Of a stretch of DNA of 64,000 nt, positions 15,874 through 24,949 are shown piece by piece; position 1 is the stretch's first letter, and every line of letters begins with the position of its first letter. The notes beneath the pieces are model-generated. The model was given only the letters and a program-made list of their open reading frames with translations, had not been told where the DNA came from and made no database searches. A program made the position numbers and the translations under genes. Source of the DNA: JAHBNG01 sp039028975 (lineage in GTDB: Bacteria; Chloroflexota; Anaerolineae; Caldilineales; Caldilineaceae). Location of the stretch: contig JBCCHB010000051.1 of the NCBI GenBank assembly GCA_039028975.1, positions 1-64,000 on the forward strand. The letters are read 5' to 3'.

Positions 15874-18180
15874 CTACCGATTCGATTGAAGAAATAGAGG
15901 AAGGTACATTTGCAAGCTCCCCGCGGGTCCCGCTCCACTGGGTAAGGTGTCAGTAGGTTCATCGACGATCAGCAATCCTGAGGGGGCAGTGTTTAAGAGT
16001 GTTACAGTTGCATCGGCTTCGCCATCCGTATCTGGATCGTCGGATTCAATGACAACTGGGGGTGAATCGATCTGTCCCTCGGCCGCAACAATCCCCCGTG
16101 AGGCTGTTGCCTGGTTTTGTATGGTGCTAGCAGCCGTATCTTCATTGATTGTGACTGAGAAGCTAATTTCAACGCGTTCACCGACTGGAATCGTCTCTAT
16201 ATCAATCATTATGCTAGTGTCGCCTGCTTGATTGCCTTGCACCACGGTGGACCCGATGGGTCCTCTTACCGTACCGTTGAGAAGGGTTGTGTTTGGATCA
16301 GGCGTATCGTTGAACTGAACATCAATCGCATCCGCGTTCCCATTGTTGACGATGATAATGGCATAAATCAATGTATCTCCAGGCGAAGCGCCCACAATAT
16401 CATCTTCATCAGTCAAAAGAAGGTCCGCCTTCGTCATGGAGAGCATTGGCGCAGCAGTAACAGGTAAGATCGTTGGATCGTTCTGCTCGGGTGTACGTGG
16501 ATTATCCGTGGCTACGAGCGGGTGATTCGTGCTTGTGACGCGGCCCTGGTTCGCTACGGATGCCAAATTTGTGGGCAAGGTCTCATGAATCCTGACAACA
16601 TAAGAGATGGCGATTTGGTCCCCACCATTAAGGTTTCCCATTTCAATGCGAATTGATGTATCTCCACTATCGTTGCCTACTGTAATATTTCCAACATTGG
16701 TTTGCACCGAGCCAACGATCAATTCTGTATAAGGATCTGGCGTGTCTTCAAAGACCAGTGCCGTTGCGACACGTCCGCCTTGATTTTCAATCACGATTTG
16801 ATACGTCAGCGAATCTCCAGGAGATATGAGTTGGTCATTGTCGGCATCTGTCAGAAGAAGTGCGGTTTTGTTGGCTATAATCTTTGGGTTGGTACCTAGA
16901 CGTATCTCGGTTGGATCGCCAATAATAGTCGTCGTTGGGTCATCCGTCAGCACCAGAGGCAATTCGGCACTGGAGATTGTCCCCTGGTTTGCCACTGATT
17001 GAACTGAAGGCAATAGCTGGCTGTTAATGGTTGCGTCGAATCTGATTCGTACACTTTGGCCAGGTTGGATCGAACCCATATCAACTCGAACCCTATTATC
17101 ACCAAGCTGGTTTCCCTCAAGCACTGTTCCTTTGGTAGTGATAACGGAGCCGGGGCGCAGGATTGTATTTGGATCAAGTATGTCATTTAGAACCACAACG
17201 GTTGCTGGTGACTGACCTCGATTTACAATCTCAATGAGATATTGAAGCGTCTCTCCCTGGGCTGGGATCCCATCACCATCCAAATCATTAGTTAAAGTAG
17301 CCTGTTTGATAGCCTCAAGCTTCGGTAATTGACTGACCTGTATTTCTGTTGGATCATCAATTTGTGCTGTACTTGGGTCATCGGTCAAAACTGAGGGGAA
17401 ATTGCTACCACTGACAATGGCTTGATTGGCTATGTGGGTAACGCCTTCAGCCAACGGATTGGAGATGACAGCGTCAAACGTGACGGTGACCGCTGAGCCA
17501 GCAGAGATGTCTCCAATATCGGCAACAACATGTACATCCCCATTGCTGTTGCCAAGCGTGACAGTACCCTGAGTGGTCGACACGCTGCCATTGACTAAAG
17601 TTATGTTGGTCTCCAATAGGTCATTGAGTATGGCGGACGTCCCTGTTGCTGTTCCGGAGTTTGTAATGACAACAGTGTAGGACACTGTGTCTCCAGCGCT
17701 AAATTGACCGTCACCATCTAAATCATCTGCCAAAGAACCAACTTTCACTGCATCAATAGAGGGAGCATAAGGGGGTACCGTTGGGAGTGGGGTAGCTGTT
17801 GGCGTGACAGGTACAGTGGGTACGGTCGGTACGGTAGGGACTGTAGGGACTGTAGGCACCCCTGATATAGGGGTACTGATGGCTTCAGGAATCGATTCAT
17901 ATTCAATCTCAGCCTCTTTCACAGTGGTACAGATTCCTGAAATGCCCGAGCAAGATGCACTGGGGAATGGGTTATTCAGTGCTGCCTGAGCATTGGCTGT
18001 TGGTACGGTAAATAGAAAAAGCCCAATAAGCAGCGCGAAACAAATCCCGGTCTTTATGTTGCGGTTGAATTCAAAATTGGTATTTCCCAAAGTCTCAACA
18101 AGAGAGGGCAAACTTCGGTGTTGAAGTGGAGTCGAATAGGGTTGCCATTGTTCTGTGCTACTGCATTTATGATTGAGCAT
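15874..18180 (-). CDS. DUF11-repeat cell-surface/secreted protein
   Basis: The protein is 768 aa, with RBS GGAGG before the ATG. A hydrophobic segment at ~45-62 (CFALLIGLFLFTVPTANA) serves as an extended signal peptide. A VPT repeat linker at ~110-125 follows. Four DUF11 modules occupy ~145-700, each with a D-G-D/D-N-D calcium-like loop, PGDTLxYxIxxxNxG and NQGxVxS. The C-terminus is short and hydrophobic-polar (MYLPLFLQSNR). DUF11 proteins form beta-rich stalks on the cell exterior. Adhesion or surface-layer function is inferred. The C-terminal YLPL motif resembles that of the fusion protein at 44556 and may be a sorting signal. Confidence 0.85.
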   Translation of the reverse strand: MLNHKCSSTEQWQPYSTPLQHRSLPSLVETLGNTNFEFNRNIKTGICFALLIGLFLFTVPTANAQAALNNPFPSASCSGISGICTTVKEAEIEYESIPEAISTPISGVPTVPTVPTVPTVPTVPVTPTATPLPTVPPYAPSIDAVKVGSLADDLDGDGQFSAGDTVSYTVVITNSGTATGTSAILNDLLETNITLVNGSVSTTQGTVTLGNSNGDVHVVADIGDISAGSAVTVTFDAVISNPLAEGVTHIANQAIVSGSNFPSVLTDDPSTAQIDDPTEIQVSQLPKLEAIKQATLTNDLDGDGIPAQGETLQYLIEIVNRGQSPATVVVLNDILDPNTILRPGSVITTKGTVLEGNQLGDNRVRVDMGSIQPGQSVRIRFDATINSQLLPSVQSVANQGTISSAELPLVLTDDPTTTIIGDPTEIRLGTNPKIIANKTALLLTDADNDQLISPGDSLTYQIVIENQGGRVATALVFEDTPDPYTELIVGSVQTNVGNITVGNDSGDTSIRIEMGNLNGGDQIAISYVVRIHETLPTNLASVANQGRVTSTNHPLVATDNPRTPEQNDPTILPVTAAPMLSMTKADLLLTDEDDIVGASPGDTLIYAIIIVNNGNADAIDVQFNDTPDPNTTLLNGTVRGPIGSTVVQGNQAGDTSIMIDIETIPVGERVEISFSVTINEDTAASTIQNQATASRGIVAAEGQIDSPPVVIESDDPDTDGEADATVTLLNTAPSGLLIVDEPTDTLPSGAGPAGSLQMYLPLFLQSNR

Positions 18181-18776
18181 GCCTGAATACCTCCTTGGTC
18201 AATTGCAGACAATAAATGGCGACGACGTAGGTGTTCAACGCTTAATATCGTATGATGAGTATATCGGAATGTCATGTGGCTGCGGTCATCGTTTCGTACA
18301 CATGTGACAGTCACTCACGAACTTCGCTGACCAGATACCAACAAATTTCGGTTCGTTTGGACGCGAAGTGATAATGTCGCAAGTGACTGCTACGTAACCA
18401 TGGGCCCAAACAACGGCCAACGACCTATTATTTAAGGCCGCAGTAAACTCAGCCGCCGAGGAGCAGAATCGGGCATGACAAGATGAAATATTGTATGATG
18501 TGACGTTATACGATGAAGTGAGGCAGGATAAATTGGAGAATCATCAACTTAACAGCATGTAAAAAGGCAAGTTGGCTCAGTCTAATCAAAAAATACTACG
18601 AATCCATTTTACCATACTTTCTATTACTGTTGCCTGACAATTTTACTTAGAAGTCATCTAAAAAATCAGCCATTCCTCTCTGAGAATAGATATCCTATTT
18701 GGGTATATCCACCCCAGTACTGAGGATAGAGCCGCTGTCTGAAAAGAATGACTTCTTAGGGTTCTAAGGAGATCCA
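18181..18776. other. Divergent intergenic region (596 bp)
   Basis: No gene is recognised. It lies between the divergently transcribed DUF11 and Ldh genes and should contain both promoters. A perfect operator-like palindrome, GTGACAGTCAC, sits at 18304-18314. Two related A/T-rich blocks (TATCGTATGATG near 18246, TTGTATGATGTGACG near 18492) may be regulator sites, but I cannot assign a regulator. Confidence 0.4.
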
Positions 18777-19787
18777 ATGAATCAACCACCAGAAAACTTT
18801 GTCATCGTTCAAGAAGAACGACTCTTAGCTTTTGCCACCACCTGTTTTGAAAAGGCTGGACTGAGCTATGACCATGCTGCGCTAATTAGCCGTTTCTTGG
18901 TCAACTCGGATCTTCGAGGAGTGCGCAGCCACGGTACCCGTGCGGTGAACGGCTACTGCCTCCGTTTTGAAGAAGGTTCTTTGAATCCACAGCCAACCCC
19001 TAACGTCGTTCATGAAACGCCCACATCTGTTACTGTAGATGGGGATGGAACCTTGGGATATTGGCCGATGGTCCAAGCGACCGAAGCCGCGATTGCCAAA
19101 GCTCGAGAGGTAGGTATGGGGATGGGACTGGTTCGCTATATCGGCCACTATGGCTCAGCCGGTCACTATGCGCGCATGTGTATGGAGGCGAATTGCATCG
19201 GCTTTTCGGTCCAGGGATACCGCAATCAGGGGCAAGTAGCGTATGACGGTGGCGGACCGAATCCAGACGCTCATCTAGGCTACTTTGGCAATCCACCCAT
19301 CTGTTTCGCCATTCCAGGAGGAGAAGCTCCTCCTGTAATTTTAGATGCGGCCACCTGTATCTTGGCGGACTACCAAAGAGGACCAGAATATGAGGCGCTA
19401 TTCTCCATGATTCCCGCTGCCTTCTTCAAGAGCATTGGATATGGGGCAATTGCCACCTTAATGGGCGGTGCTTTGACGGGATTTACGCTTTCGGAAGAGC
19501 CCTGGAGACAGTGGTCCTCGGCCTACAATGGCGGTATGGTGATGGCCATTCGGATTGACAACGTTGTACCAGAAGATGTCTTTCGTGGTGAGGTAGATCG
19601 GTTGGCCCAAGATATCGCCGCCGACTACCAGCCCATGCCCGGCACAGATCGTTCGCTGCTTCCCGGTGCTATTGAAGAGGAACGCATGGCCACCCATCGC
19701 CGAGACGGCATCCGGTATGGAGAGATGGAACAGAACGCAGCCAAAGCCCTCAATGAACGATTAGGCGTCCCCCTGCCTTGGGCATAA
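18777..19787 (+). CDS. Ldh-family (malate/L-lactate-type) NAD(P)-dependent dehydrogenase
   Basis: The protein is 336 aa, with RBS AAGGAG 6 bp before the ATG. The family (PF02615-type) is shown by SDLRGVRSHGTRAV with the conserved SHG, VDGDGTLGYWPM, RYIGHYGSAGHYA, and GAALT-like MGGALTGF near the C-terminus. Members reduce or oxidise 2-keto/2-hydroxy acids such as malate, ureidoglycolate or 2,3-diketogulonate, and the substrate is not determinable. It is followed 16 bp later by a sugar-phosphate-isomerase-like gene, so the pair is an operon probably acting in sugar-acid breakdown (inference). Confidence 0.85.
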   Translation: MNQPPENFVIVQEERLLAFATTCFEKAGLSYDHAALISRFLVNSDLRGVRSHGTRAVNGYCLRFEEGSLNPQPTPNVVHETPTSVTVDGDGTLGYWPMVQATEAAIAKAREVGMGMGLVRYIGHYGSAGHYARMCMEANCIGFSVQGYRNQGQVAYDGGGPNPDAHLGYFGNPPICFAIPGGEAPPVILDAATCILADYQRGPEYEALFSMIPAAFFKSIGYGAIATLMGGALTGFTLSEEPWRQWSSAYNGGMVMAIRIDNVVPEDVFRGEVDRLAQDIAADYQPMPGTDRSLLPGAIEEERMATHRRDGIRYGEMEQNAAKALNERLGVPLPWA

Positions 19788-19803
19788 TTGATGAGGAACC
19801 AAT

Positions 19804-20631
19804 ATGAAATTTAGCTCTCTTCCCGTATCATTCTATGCTGATTTCGCCGCGGGGCGTCGTACTCTAGCCGATTGGTTCAACTTTGCTGGGACGATTGGCC
19901 TCGACGGCGCTGATGTCAGCGTAGCCCATTTAACTGAATTATCATCCTCCTATCTCGGTTCCCTGCGCTCTCAGGCTGACGACGCTGGTGTACAAATCTT
20001 GATGATTGCGACATACAGTGACTTTACCCATCCCAACGCGGATGAACGCCGTCGCCAGCAGGAGGAAGTACGAGATTATATCAATGCCGCTAGGCTGCTT
20101 GGTAGTTCCTTTGTACGGGTAACCGCGGGCCAGAATCATCCGGGCTTGGTGCGAGGGGAGGCGATTGACTGGGCAGTGGAAGGGCTGACCGCCTGTCTGA
20201 GCGCAGCCGATGCAGCAGGGGTCACGCTTCTCTACGAAAATCACACCAAAGGCTCGGTCTGGGAATTTGTAGACTTTTCGCAACCGGCAGACATTTACTT
20301 GGAAATTGTCGAAAGAACAGCAAACAGTGGCCTTCTGCTTCTCTTTGATACGGCGAATAATTTGGTTCTCAACGATGATCCAGTAGAGATTCTTCAGCAA
20401 GTCAAGGATCGGGTTGCTGTGATCCATACGAATGATATTGTACAGGCAGGCCATTTTGAGCCAACTATCCATGGTACAGGCGTTGCACCCATTCGGGAAA
20501 TTTTTGATTGTCTAAGCCAATTTGGTTTTGATGGATGGATTAGTGTAGAAGAAGCGAGTAAGTCAGGGGAAGAAGGGTTCCGCACGGCAGCTACTCATGC
20601 TAAGCAACTATGGGCAGAATCTTCTTTATGA
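19804..20631 (+). CDS. Sugar phosphate isomerase/epimerase-like TIM-barrel protein
   Basis: The protein is 275 aa. It has the xylose-isomerase-like AP-endonuclease-2 fold. Metal-binding residues are expected in LLYENHTKG (Glu), LLFDTANN (Asp), VIHTNDI (His), IHGTG, and SVEEASK (Glu). Such proteins isomerise or epimerise sugars or keto-sugars, or act as hydroxypyruvate isomerases. It is the second gene of the Ldh operon. It ends 4 bp before the 3' end of the convergent histidine kinase gene. Confidence 0.8.
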   Translation: MKFSSLPVSFYADFAAGRRTLADWFNFAGTIGLDGADVSVAHLTELSSSYLGSLRSQADDAGVQILMIATYSDFTHPNADERRRQQEEVRDYINAARLLGSSFVRVTAGQNHPGLVRGEAIDWAVEGLTACLSAADAAGVTLLYENHTKGSVWEFVDFSQPADIYLEIVERTANSGLLLLFDTANNLVLNDDPVEILQQVKDRVAVIHTNDIVQAGHFEPTIHGTGVAPIREIFDCLSQFGFDGWISVEEASKSGEEGFRTAATHAKQLWAESSL

Positions 20632-20635
20632 GCTC

Positions 20636-22876
20636 TTATCCATTTGAATACATAGTGTCAATCAAAGTCTCTAACGTATCTGCATCAAATGGTTTAGGTA
20701 AGAACTCGACCCGCTTATGCTGTAGAAAGGTAGAATTCACTTGCTCGCGGCTATATCCAGACGAGACAATAAATGGCACATTTGCATTGATGCTTCGAAT
20801 TTGTATGAAGGTCTCCTGGCTGCTTAGACCCGGCATGACCATGTCGAGAATGACAAGATCAATAGCGTTGTTGTGTTGCCTAAACTCTTCAATTCCCGCT
20901 TGACCAGTGGCGGCTGTATAGACCTGATAACCCAACGATGCCAAAATATCCGTTAGGGCTAGGCGGACATGCTCATCATCTTCGATCAGTAAGACATGAG
21001 TACTTTGTTGACTGTTGTGCCTATAAATATTACTACCGCGGCTCTTCAAGTGCATTGCTGTCGCGCTCATCTCGATTCCATTAGCTTGCGGCAGCATTCC
21101 CTGCAGTTGAGCAGAATCCAACGGGGACGAATGAGGCATTGCAGCTGGGAAGATAAGTTGAAAAGATGTTCCCCGACCGATTTGGCTATCCACCCGAAGT
21201 CCGCCGCCATGGGAACGAACGATCCCCAGAACGGCTGCAAGACCCAGGCCATGCCCGTCTTCCTTTGTCGTAAAGAATGGATCAAAAATTTGGCTAAGGG
21301 TTTCTTTGTCCATGCCTTGGCCGTCATCTCTTATTTCTAAAAGGACATAACTTCCAGACGCTAGCTTCTCTGCTCCTGGTGACCATCCCAAGAGAGTCGC
21401 ATCATCCAGCTCAACTAGGGATGTCTTGATATGGATTGTGCCACTTTTGTCTGGCATGGCTTGTCCTGCATTGATCAAAAGATTCATGACTACCTGCTGC
21501 ATTTGGCTTAGGTCGGCTTTAATCAGTGGCAATTGAGGTGTAAACTCTGTAATCACCTGGACGTTGTTGGCTAACGAAAGGGCAAATAGCTCTTGATTTT
21601 CTTGCAGGAGCCTATTGAGGGAAATGTGTCCTATTTTTATCTGTCCGTTTCCGGCATAGGCCAGTAGCTGACGCGTTAGCAATGTGGCCTTTTGGGCAGC
21701 CTTTTCTACATTTTGTAGATGAGGTTCGATGGGGTTGCCAATTTGGAGACTCTTTTGGGCTACAGCATTCTGTGCAAGAACTGCCCCCAAGAGATTATTG
21801 AAATCATGGGCAATACCACCTGCAAGAAGACCAACGCTTTCATTCTTTTGGGCAACTTTCATCTGACGTTCGATGCGGCGGCGTTCAGTAATATCTGCTA
21901 CGGTTGCTACGATATGATGAGGCTGAGCATCTCCAGCATAGACAAGACCCAGACGAAAATAAGTTTCTAAGATTGTTGACCTGGTTGTTTGTACTTCTAA
22001 TTCAATCGGTTCATTGGTAACTTCTCCCTGAATTAGAACCATCAACTGATTCTCAAATCTTTCAAGATGAGTAGGTTCTATCAGATTATGGATTCGTTGC
22101 GCTGTCAGGGCTTCTTCCGAGTCTTCAATCATTTCATAAAATGCACGGTTTGTCTGTAGAATACGCCCATCCAAATCAAACGTCACAATCCCAAGGGGCG
22201 CGCTTTGAAAGATCATCTCTAACTCCGACTGGCGTTGGGCAAGCGCGTCGGCTGTCTGTGTTCTTTTTTCAATTTCCAGATTTAGCGTATCATTAACCGT
22301 AAGAAGCTTGACGAGTAGCTGTTCGAATGAGCCTGCACCAACATAGAGTAGGTACGTCATGGCAAATAGGATAAGTGAATAAGAGATTCCCGCAGCGATA
22401 GATGGCTCTATAATAAAGTTAGCCCCTGGTACAATGCCTATTTCAAAAGATAGTGTAGCCGCCATGGTGAGGAGAATAGAACAGGCTCCTACCCGCAATA
22501 CAGCTATTGGCCCCATGGCCAGCCCGGCCGCAACAATCAGGGCCAGAAGCATTGCATGGATGTCTCCCGCAATATTGCCAACTTTTATCGCGCTAATCCC
22601 TGCGAAGCTCAGGATTGCGACTTCACATAAGTGAATTGCGGGTCGAGGGTAGCCCAGCCGCAATACAATCCATGCACCGAAGAGTAGGGTTAGAATCACT
22701 AGGCGGACGTTAAGAAGTAGGAATTGGGATTCTTCTGGATATAGAGCGACAATCAAGGTCCGTAAACCGATGCCGAGAATTGCCAACCAGATGAGTAAAT
22801 TTAAGAGAATGGCTCGGCGATTATCTGGTGCCGAACCAAAGTCTGGAATCTGAAATGCTGTTCGTAACGCTAACAA
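20636..22876 (-). CDS. Membrane-bound hybrid histidine kinase with C-terminal receiver
   Basis: The protein is 746 aa. The start is TTG at 22874-22876, with GGAGA ~7 bp upstream. About six hydrophobic helices occupy ~25-185, then a coiled segment and a PAS domain (~215-335, IFQSAPLGIVTFDLDGRIL). Next come HisKA with the phospho-His in GGIAHDFNNLLGAVL and HATPase with N-box QQVVMNLLINAGQAM, G1 DDGQGMD and GHGLGLAAV. A receiver domain at ~625-746 has phospho-acceptor Asp in LVILDMVMPG and Lys in FLPKPF. The H-box matches the NtrB-like HDFNN class. No separate output regulator is adjacent, so the target is unknown. Confidence 0.9.
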   Translation of the reverse strand: MLALRTAFQIPDFGSAPDNRRAILLNLLIWLAILGIGLRTLIVALYPEESQFLLLNVRLVILTLLFGAWIVLRLGYPRPAIHLCEVAILSFAGISAIKVGNIAGDIHAMLLALIVAAGLAMGPIAVLRVGACSILLTMAATLSFEIGIVPGANFIIEPSIAAGISYSLILFAMTYLLYVGAGSFEQLLVKLLTVNDTLNLEIEKRTQTADALAQRQSELEMIFQSAPLGIVTFDLDGRILQTNRAFYEMIEDSEEALTAQRIHNLIEPTHLERFENQLMVLIQGEVTNEPIELEVQTTRSTILETYFRLGLVYAGDAQPHHIVATVADITERRRIERQMKVAQKNESVGLLAGGIAHDFNNLLGAVLAQNAVAQKSLQIGNPIEPHLQNVEKAAQKATLLTRQLLAYAGNGQIKIGHISLNRLLQENQELFALSLANNVQVITEFTPQLPLIKADLSQMQQVVMNLLINAGQAMPDKSGTIHIKTSLVELDDATLLGWSPGAEKLASGSYVLLEIRDDGQGMDKETLSQIFDPFFTTKEDGHGLGLAAVLGIVRSHGGGLRVDSQIGRGTSFQLIFPAAMPHSSPLDSAQLQGMLPQANGIEMSATAMHLKSRGSNIYRHNSQQSTHVLLIEDDEHVRLALTDILASLGYQVYTAATGQAGIEEFRQHNNAIDLVILDMVMPGLSSQETFIQIRSINANVPFIVSSGYSREQVNSTFLQHKRVEFLPKPFDADTLETLIDTMYSNG

Positions 22877-23056
22877 GATATATTCTCCGGACTATTTATA
22901 ACAAAGCGCGTGGAACCTTAAACTCTCCTTCGGTTTAAAGAGGCATGTGATGGGCAAATCGGTTGGTTTTGATATACGCCGGATGATGAGAGGTAACTTC
23001 TCTTCAGAAATTATACTTCATCCAAATATTTTATCAAAAAATGCTTAAATTACCGT

Positions 23057-23089
23057 AAGGAGATAACCCATAAGGAGACAACCCGTGAT
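23057..23089 (+). repeat. Short tandem duplication with two SD-like motifs
   Basis: A ~16-bp unit (AAGGAGATAACCC, then AAGGAGACAACCC) occurs twice in tandem, about 80 bp before the aminotransferase start. Its function is unknown. Confidence 0.4.
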
Positions 23090-23168
23090 GATTGGGACTC
23101 ATCCGGCAGAGGGAATGGCCACTTCATTTAAGTATAATGTTTGAAAATCAGCATTTGAGGAATTATCC

Positions 23169-24341
23169 ATGAAATCATCTCTATTGACATCTAACTTCAA
23201 AGAATCTGTTATTCGCGATATGACGCGGGTCGCTATGCGCCATAACGCCATCAACTTAAGCCAAGGTTTTCCCGACTTTATGCCACCACCATCGGTTGTG
23301 AACGCGGCTGTGGAAGCAATCCAGGGTGGAATCAATCAATATACAATTACATGGGGCTATCCGACTCTGCGCGAAAAGATTGCTGAACTCTATCGCCCAC
23401 AGCTTGGTTGGGATATCGATCCTGATGTTCACGTGACGATTACTTGCGGTGTGACGGAAGCCATCATCTCCGCCCAGATGGGCATCTTAGATCCAGGGGA
23501 CGAGATTGTCATTGTGGAACCTGCTCACGAAAATTTTCGCCCAGCTGCCTTAATGGCTGGAGCAACGCCGGTTCCCTTTCCGTTGCTTCCTCCAGCATTT
23601 GAGCTTGATTTTGAACGCCTTGCCACCTACATCACACCCAAAACCAAAGCTTTGTTGCTCAATACACCCCAAAACCCTACAGGCAGAGTCTTTAATGCCG
23701 AAGAGATGGCCGGTGTCGCTAAAATTGTCATTGAGAATGACTTAATGCTGATCACCGATGAGATTTATAATTATATTCTCTACGATGGTCGGACCCATGT
23801 TCCCCCAGGCAGTTTGGATGGGTTACAAGAGCGAACCATCACCATTAGTGGTATGGGCAAGAGCTACGCCATAACTGGTTGGCGGCTTGGTTATATTGTT
23901 GCACCAGAGCCTATGGCAACCGGCATTCGCAAGGTACATGACTTCTTAACTATTTGTGCCCCGACGCCCATGCAGGCAGCCGCGGTTGAAGCCCTAAGCC
24001 TTCCAGAAAGCTACTATGTCCAGCTGAGAGAAGATTACGCCAAACGGCGTGACATCACCATGGGCTACCTAGAAGAGATTGGCTTTACCGCAATTATGCC
24101 AGAGGGCGCATATTACACTATGGCCGACTACAGCCAATTGTCCATCCCGCAAGCGTCTATGAGTGAGATGGACTTTGCAACTTGGATGACGACCGATGTC
24201 GGGGTGGCTGTCGTGCCTGGGAATAGCTTCTATTCAGACGATGACGCACGTTATACAACTAGTACCGTGCGCTTTGCTTTTCCCAAGCAGTTGGAAACTT
24301 TGCACGAAGCGGGAAACCGGATGAAGGCTAAACTTCTCTAG
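23169..24341 (+). CDS. PLP-dependent aminotransferase, class I/II
   Basis: The protein is 390 aa, with RBS GAGGAA before the ATG. Fold type I features are NLSQGFPDF, YTITWGYPTLREKIAELY, TPQNPTGRVF (Asn contacting PLP), ITDEIYNYILYDG (Asp/Tyr) and the Schiff-base Lys in SGMGKSYAITGWRLGY. An Arg near the C-terminus (VRFAF) binds the substrate carboxylate. The sequence style is that of aspartate/kynurenine-type aminotransferases. The amino donor is unknown. It stands alone, followed by a decayed ABC-transporter gene on the other strand. Confidence 0.9.
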   Translation: MKSSLLTSNFKESVIRDMTRVAMRHNAINLSQGFPDFMPPPSVVNAAVEAIQGGINQYTITWGYPTLREKIAELYRPQLGWDIDPDVHVTITCGVTEAIISAQMGILDPGDEIVIVEPAHENFRPAALMAGATPVPFPLLPPAFELDFERLATYITPKTKALLLNTPQNPTGRVFNAEEMAGVAKIVIENDLMLITDEIYNYILYDGRTHVPPGSLDGLQERTITISGMGKSYAITGWRLGYIVAPEPMATGIRKVHDFLTICAPTPMQAAAVEALSLPESYYVQLREDYAKRRDITMGYLEEIGFTAIMPEGAYYTMADYSQLSIPQASMSEMDFATWMTTDVGVAVVPGNSFYSDDDARYTTSTVRFAFPKQLETLHEAGNRMKAKLL

Positions 24342-24344
24342 CCA

Positions 24345-24940
24345 TCACTTCCCGTGCCGCACGGATACCTGTGCATAAACGCCATGGACTGTGGCAAAGT
24401 ATGTGGGGTGCGTGGCTTTTCTGGAGAAAAATATGATTTTTTGATGGATTGAGCCAAGATATCTAGAAAATAGTTTCCAATATTCCTTGTACCTCAAAAC
24501 CATTCTCAGACTGAATCCTTTAATCCGCCAAAACTTGGGCGACTGAAGGGTACCAACAACTGAATCCACGACCGTGCCTTCTAGGCTGGTTAGGCCGGGC
24601 TGGGGCGTTGGCCGTACAAATATTTTTTCGGGACGCAGAGCAAACGTGACGGCTTGTCCCAGCGCAAAGATCGTACGCTGTTCATAAGCAATCTGCCGCG
24701 CTACGACCAAGGTGATACCAGAGCTAGTCTTGACGCTGATGGTATCATCATCTAAAGAACTGATGGCGCCGTTGAGCAGATTGGTGTAGCCGATAAAATC
24801 GGCTACACAGCGGCTAATTGGGCGCTCATAGATGTCGCTAGGCGTGCCAAGCTGCAAGAGTCGCCCCTGATCCATGACTGCGACCCGAGCCGACATGGTC
24901 AAGGCTTCCTTCTAATCGTGGGTGGCACAGACAACCTAAT
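24345..24940 (-). pseudogene. Remnant of a PotA/UgpC-type ABC transporter ATPase
   Basis: The region encodes the H-loop and TOBE end of a spermidine/putrescine-type ATPase. The H-loop reads THD, then an in-frame TAG stop, then KEALTMSARVAVMDQGRLLQLGTPSDIYERP. In intact homologues the stop position is normally Gln of THDQEEAL. The whole nucleotide-binding domain with P-loop is missing upstream, where the next + strand gene begins. The C-terminal TOBE part after ~residue 115 is also unlike the family and seems frame-damaged. An ORF from 24902 could still be translated but cannot be a working ATPase. Confidence 0.8.
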
Positions 24941-24949
24941 CAAGCAAAT

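Noticed and set aside
18181..18776. Riboswitch or small RNA in the divergent region
   Set aside because: No recognisable aptamer consensus or terminator was seen, only short palindromes.
24345..24902. Functional short ABC transporter subunit
   Set aside because: No P-loop, a stop in the H-loop, and a damaged C-terminus. No permease or binding protein is adjacent.
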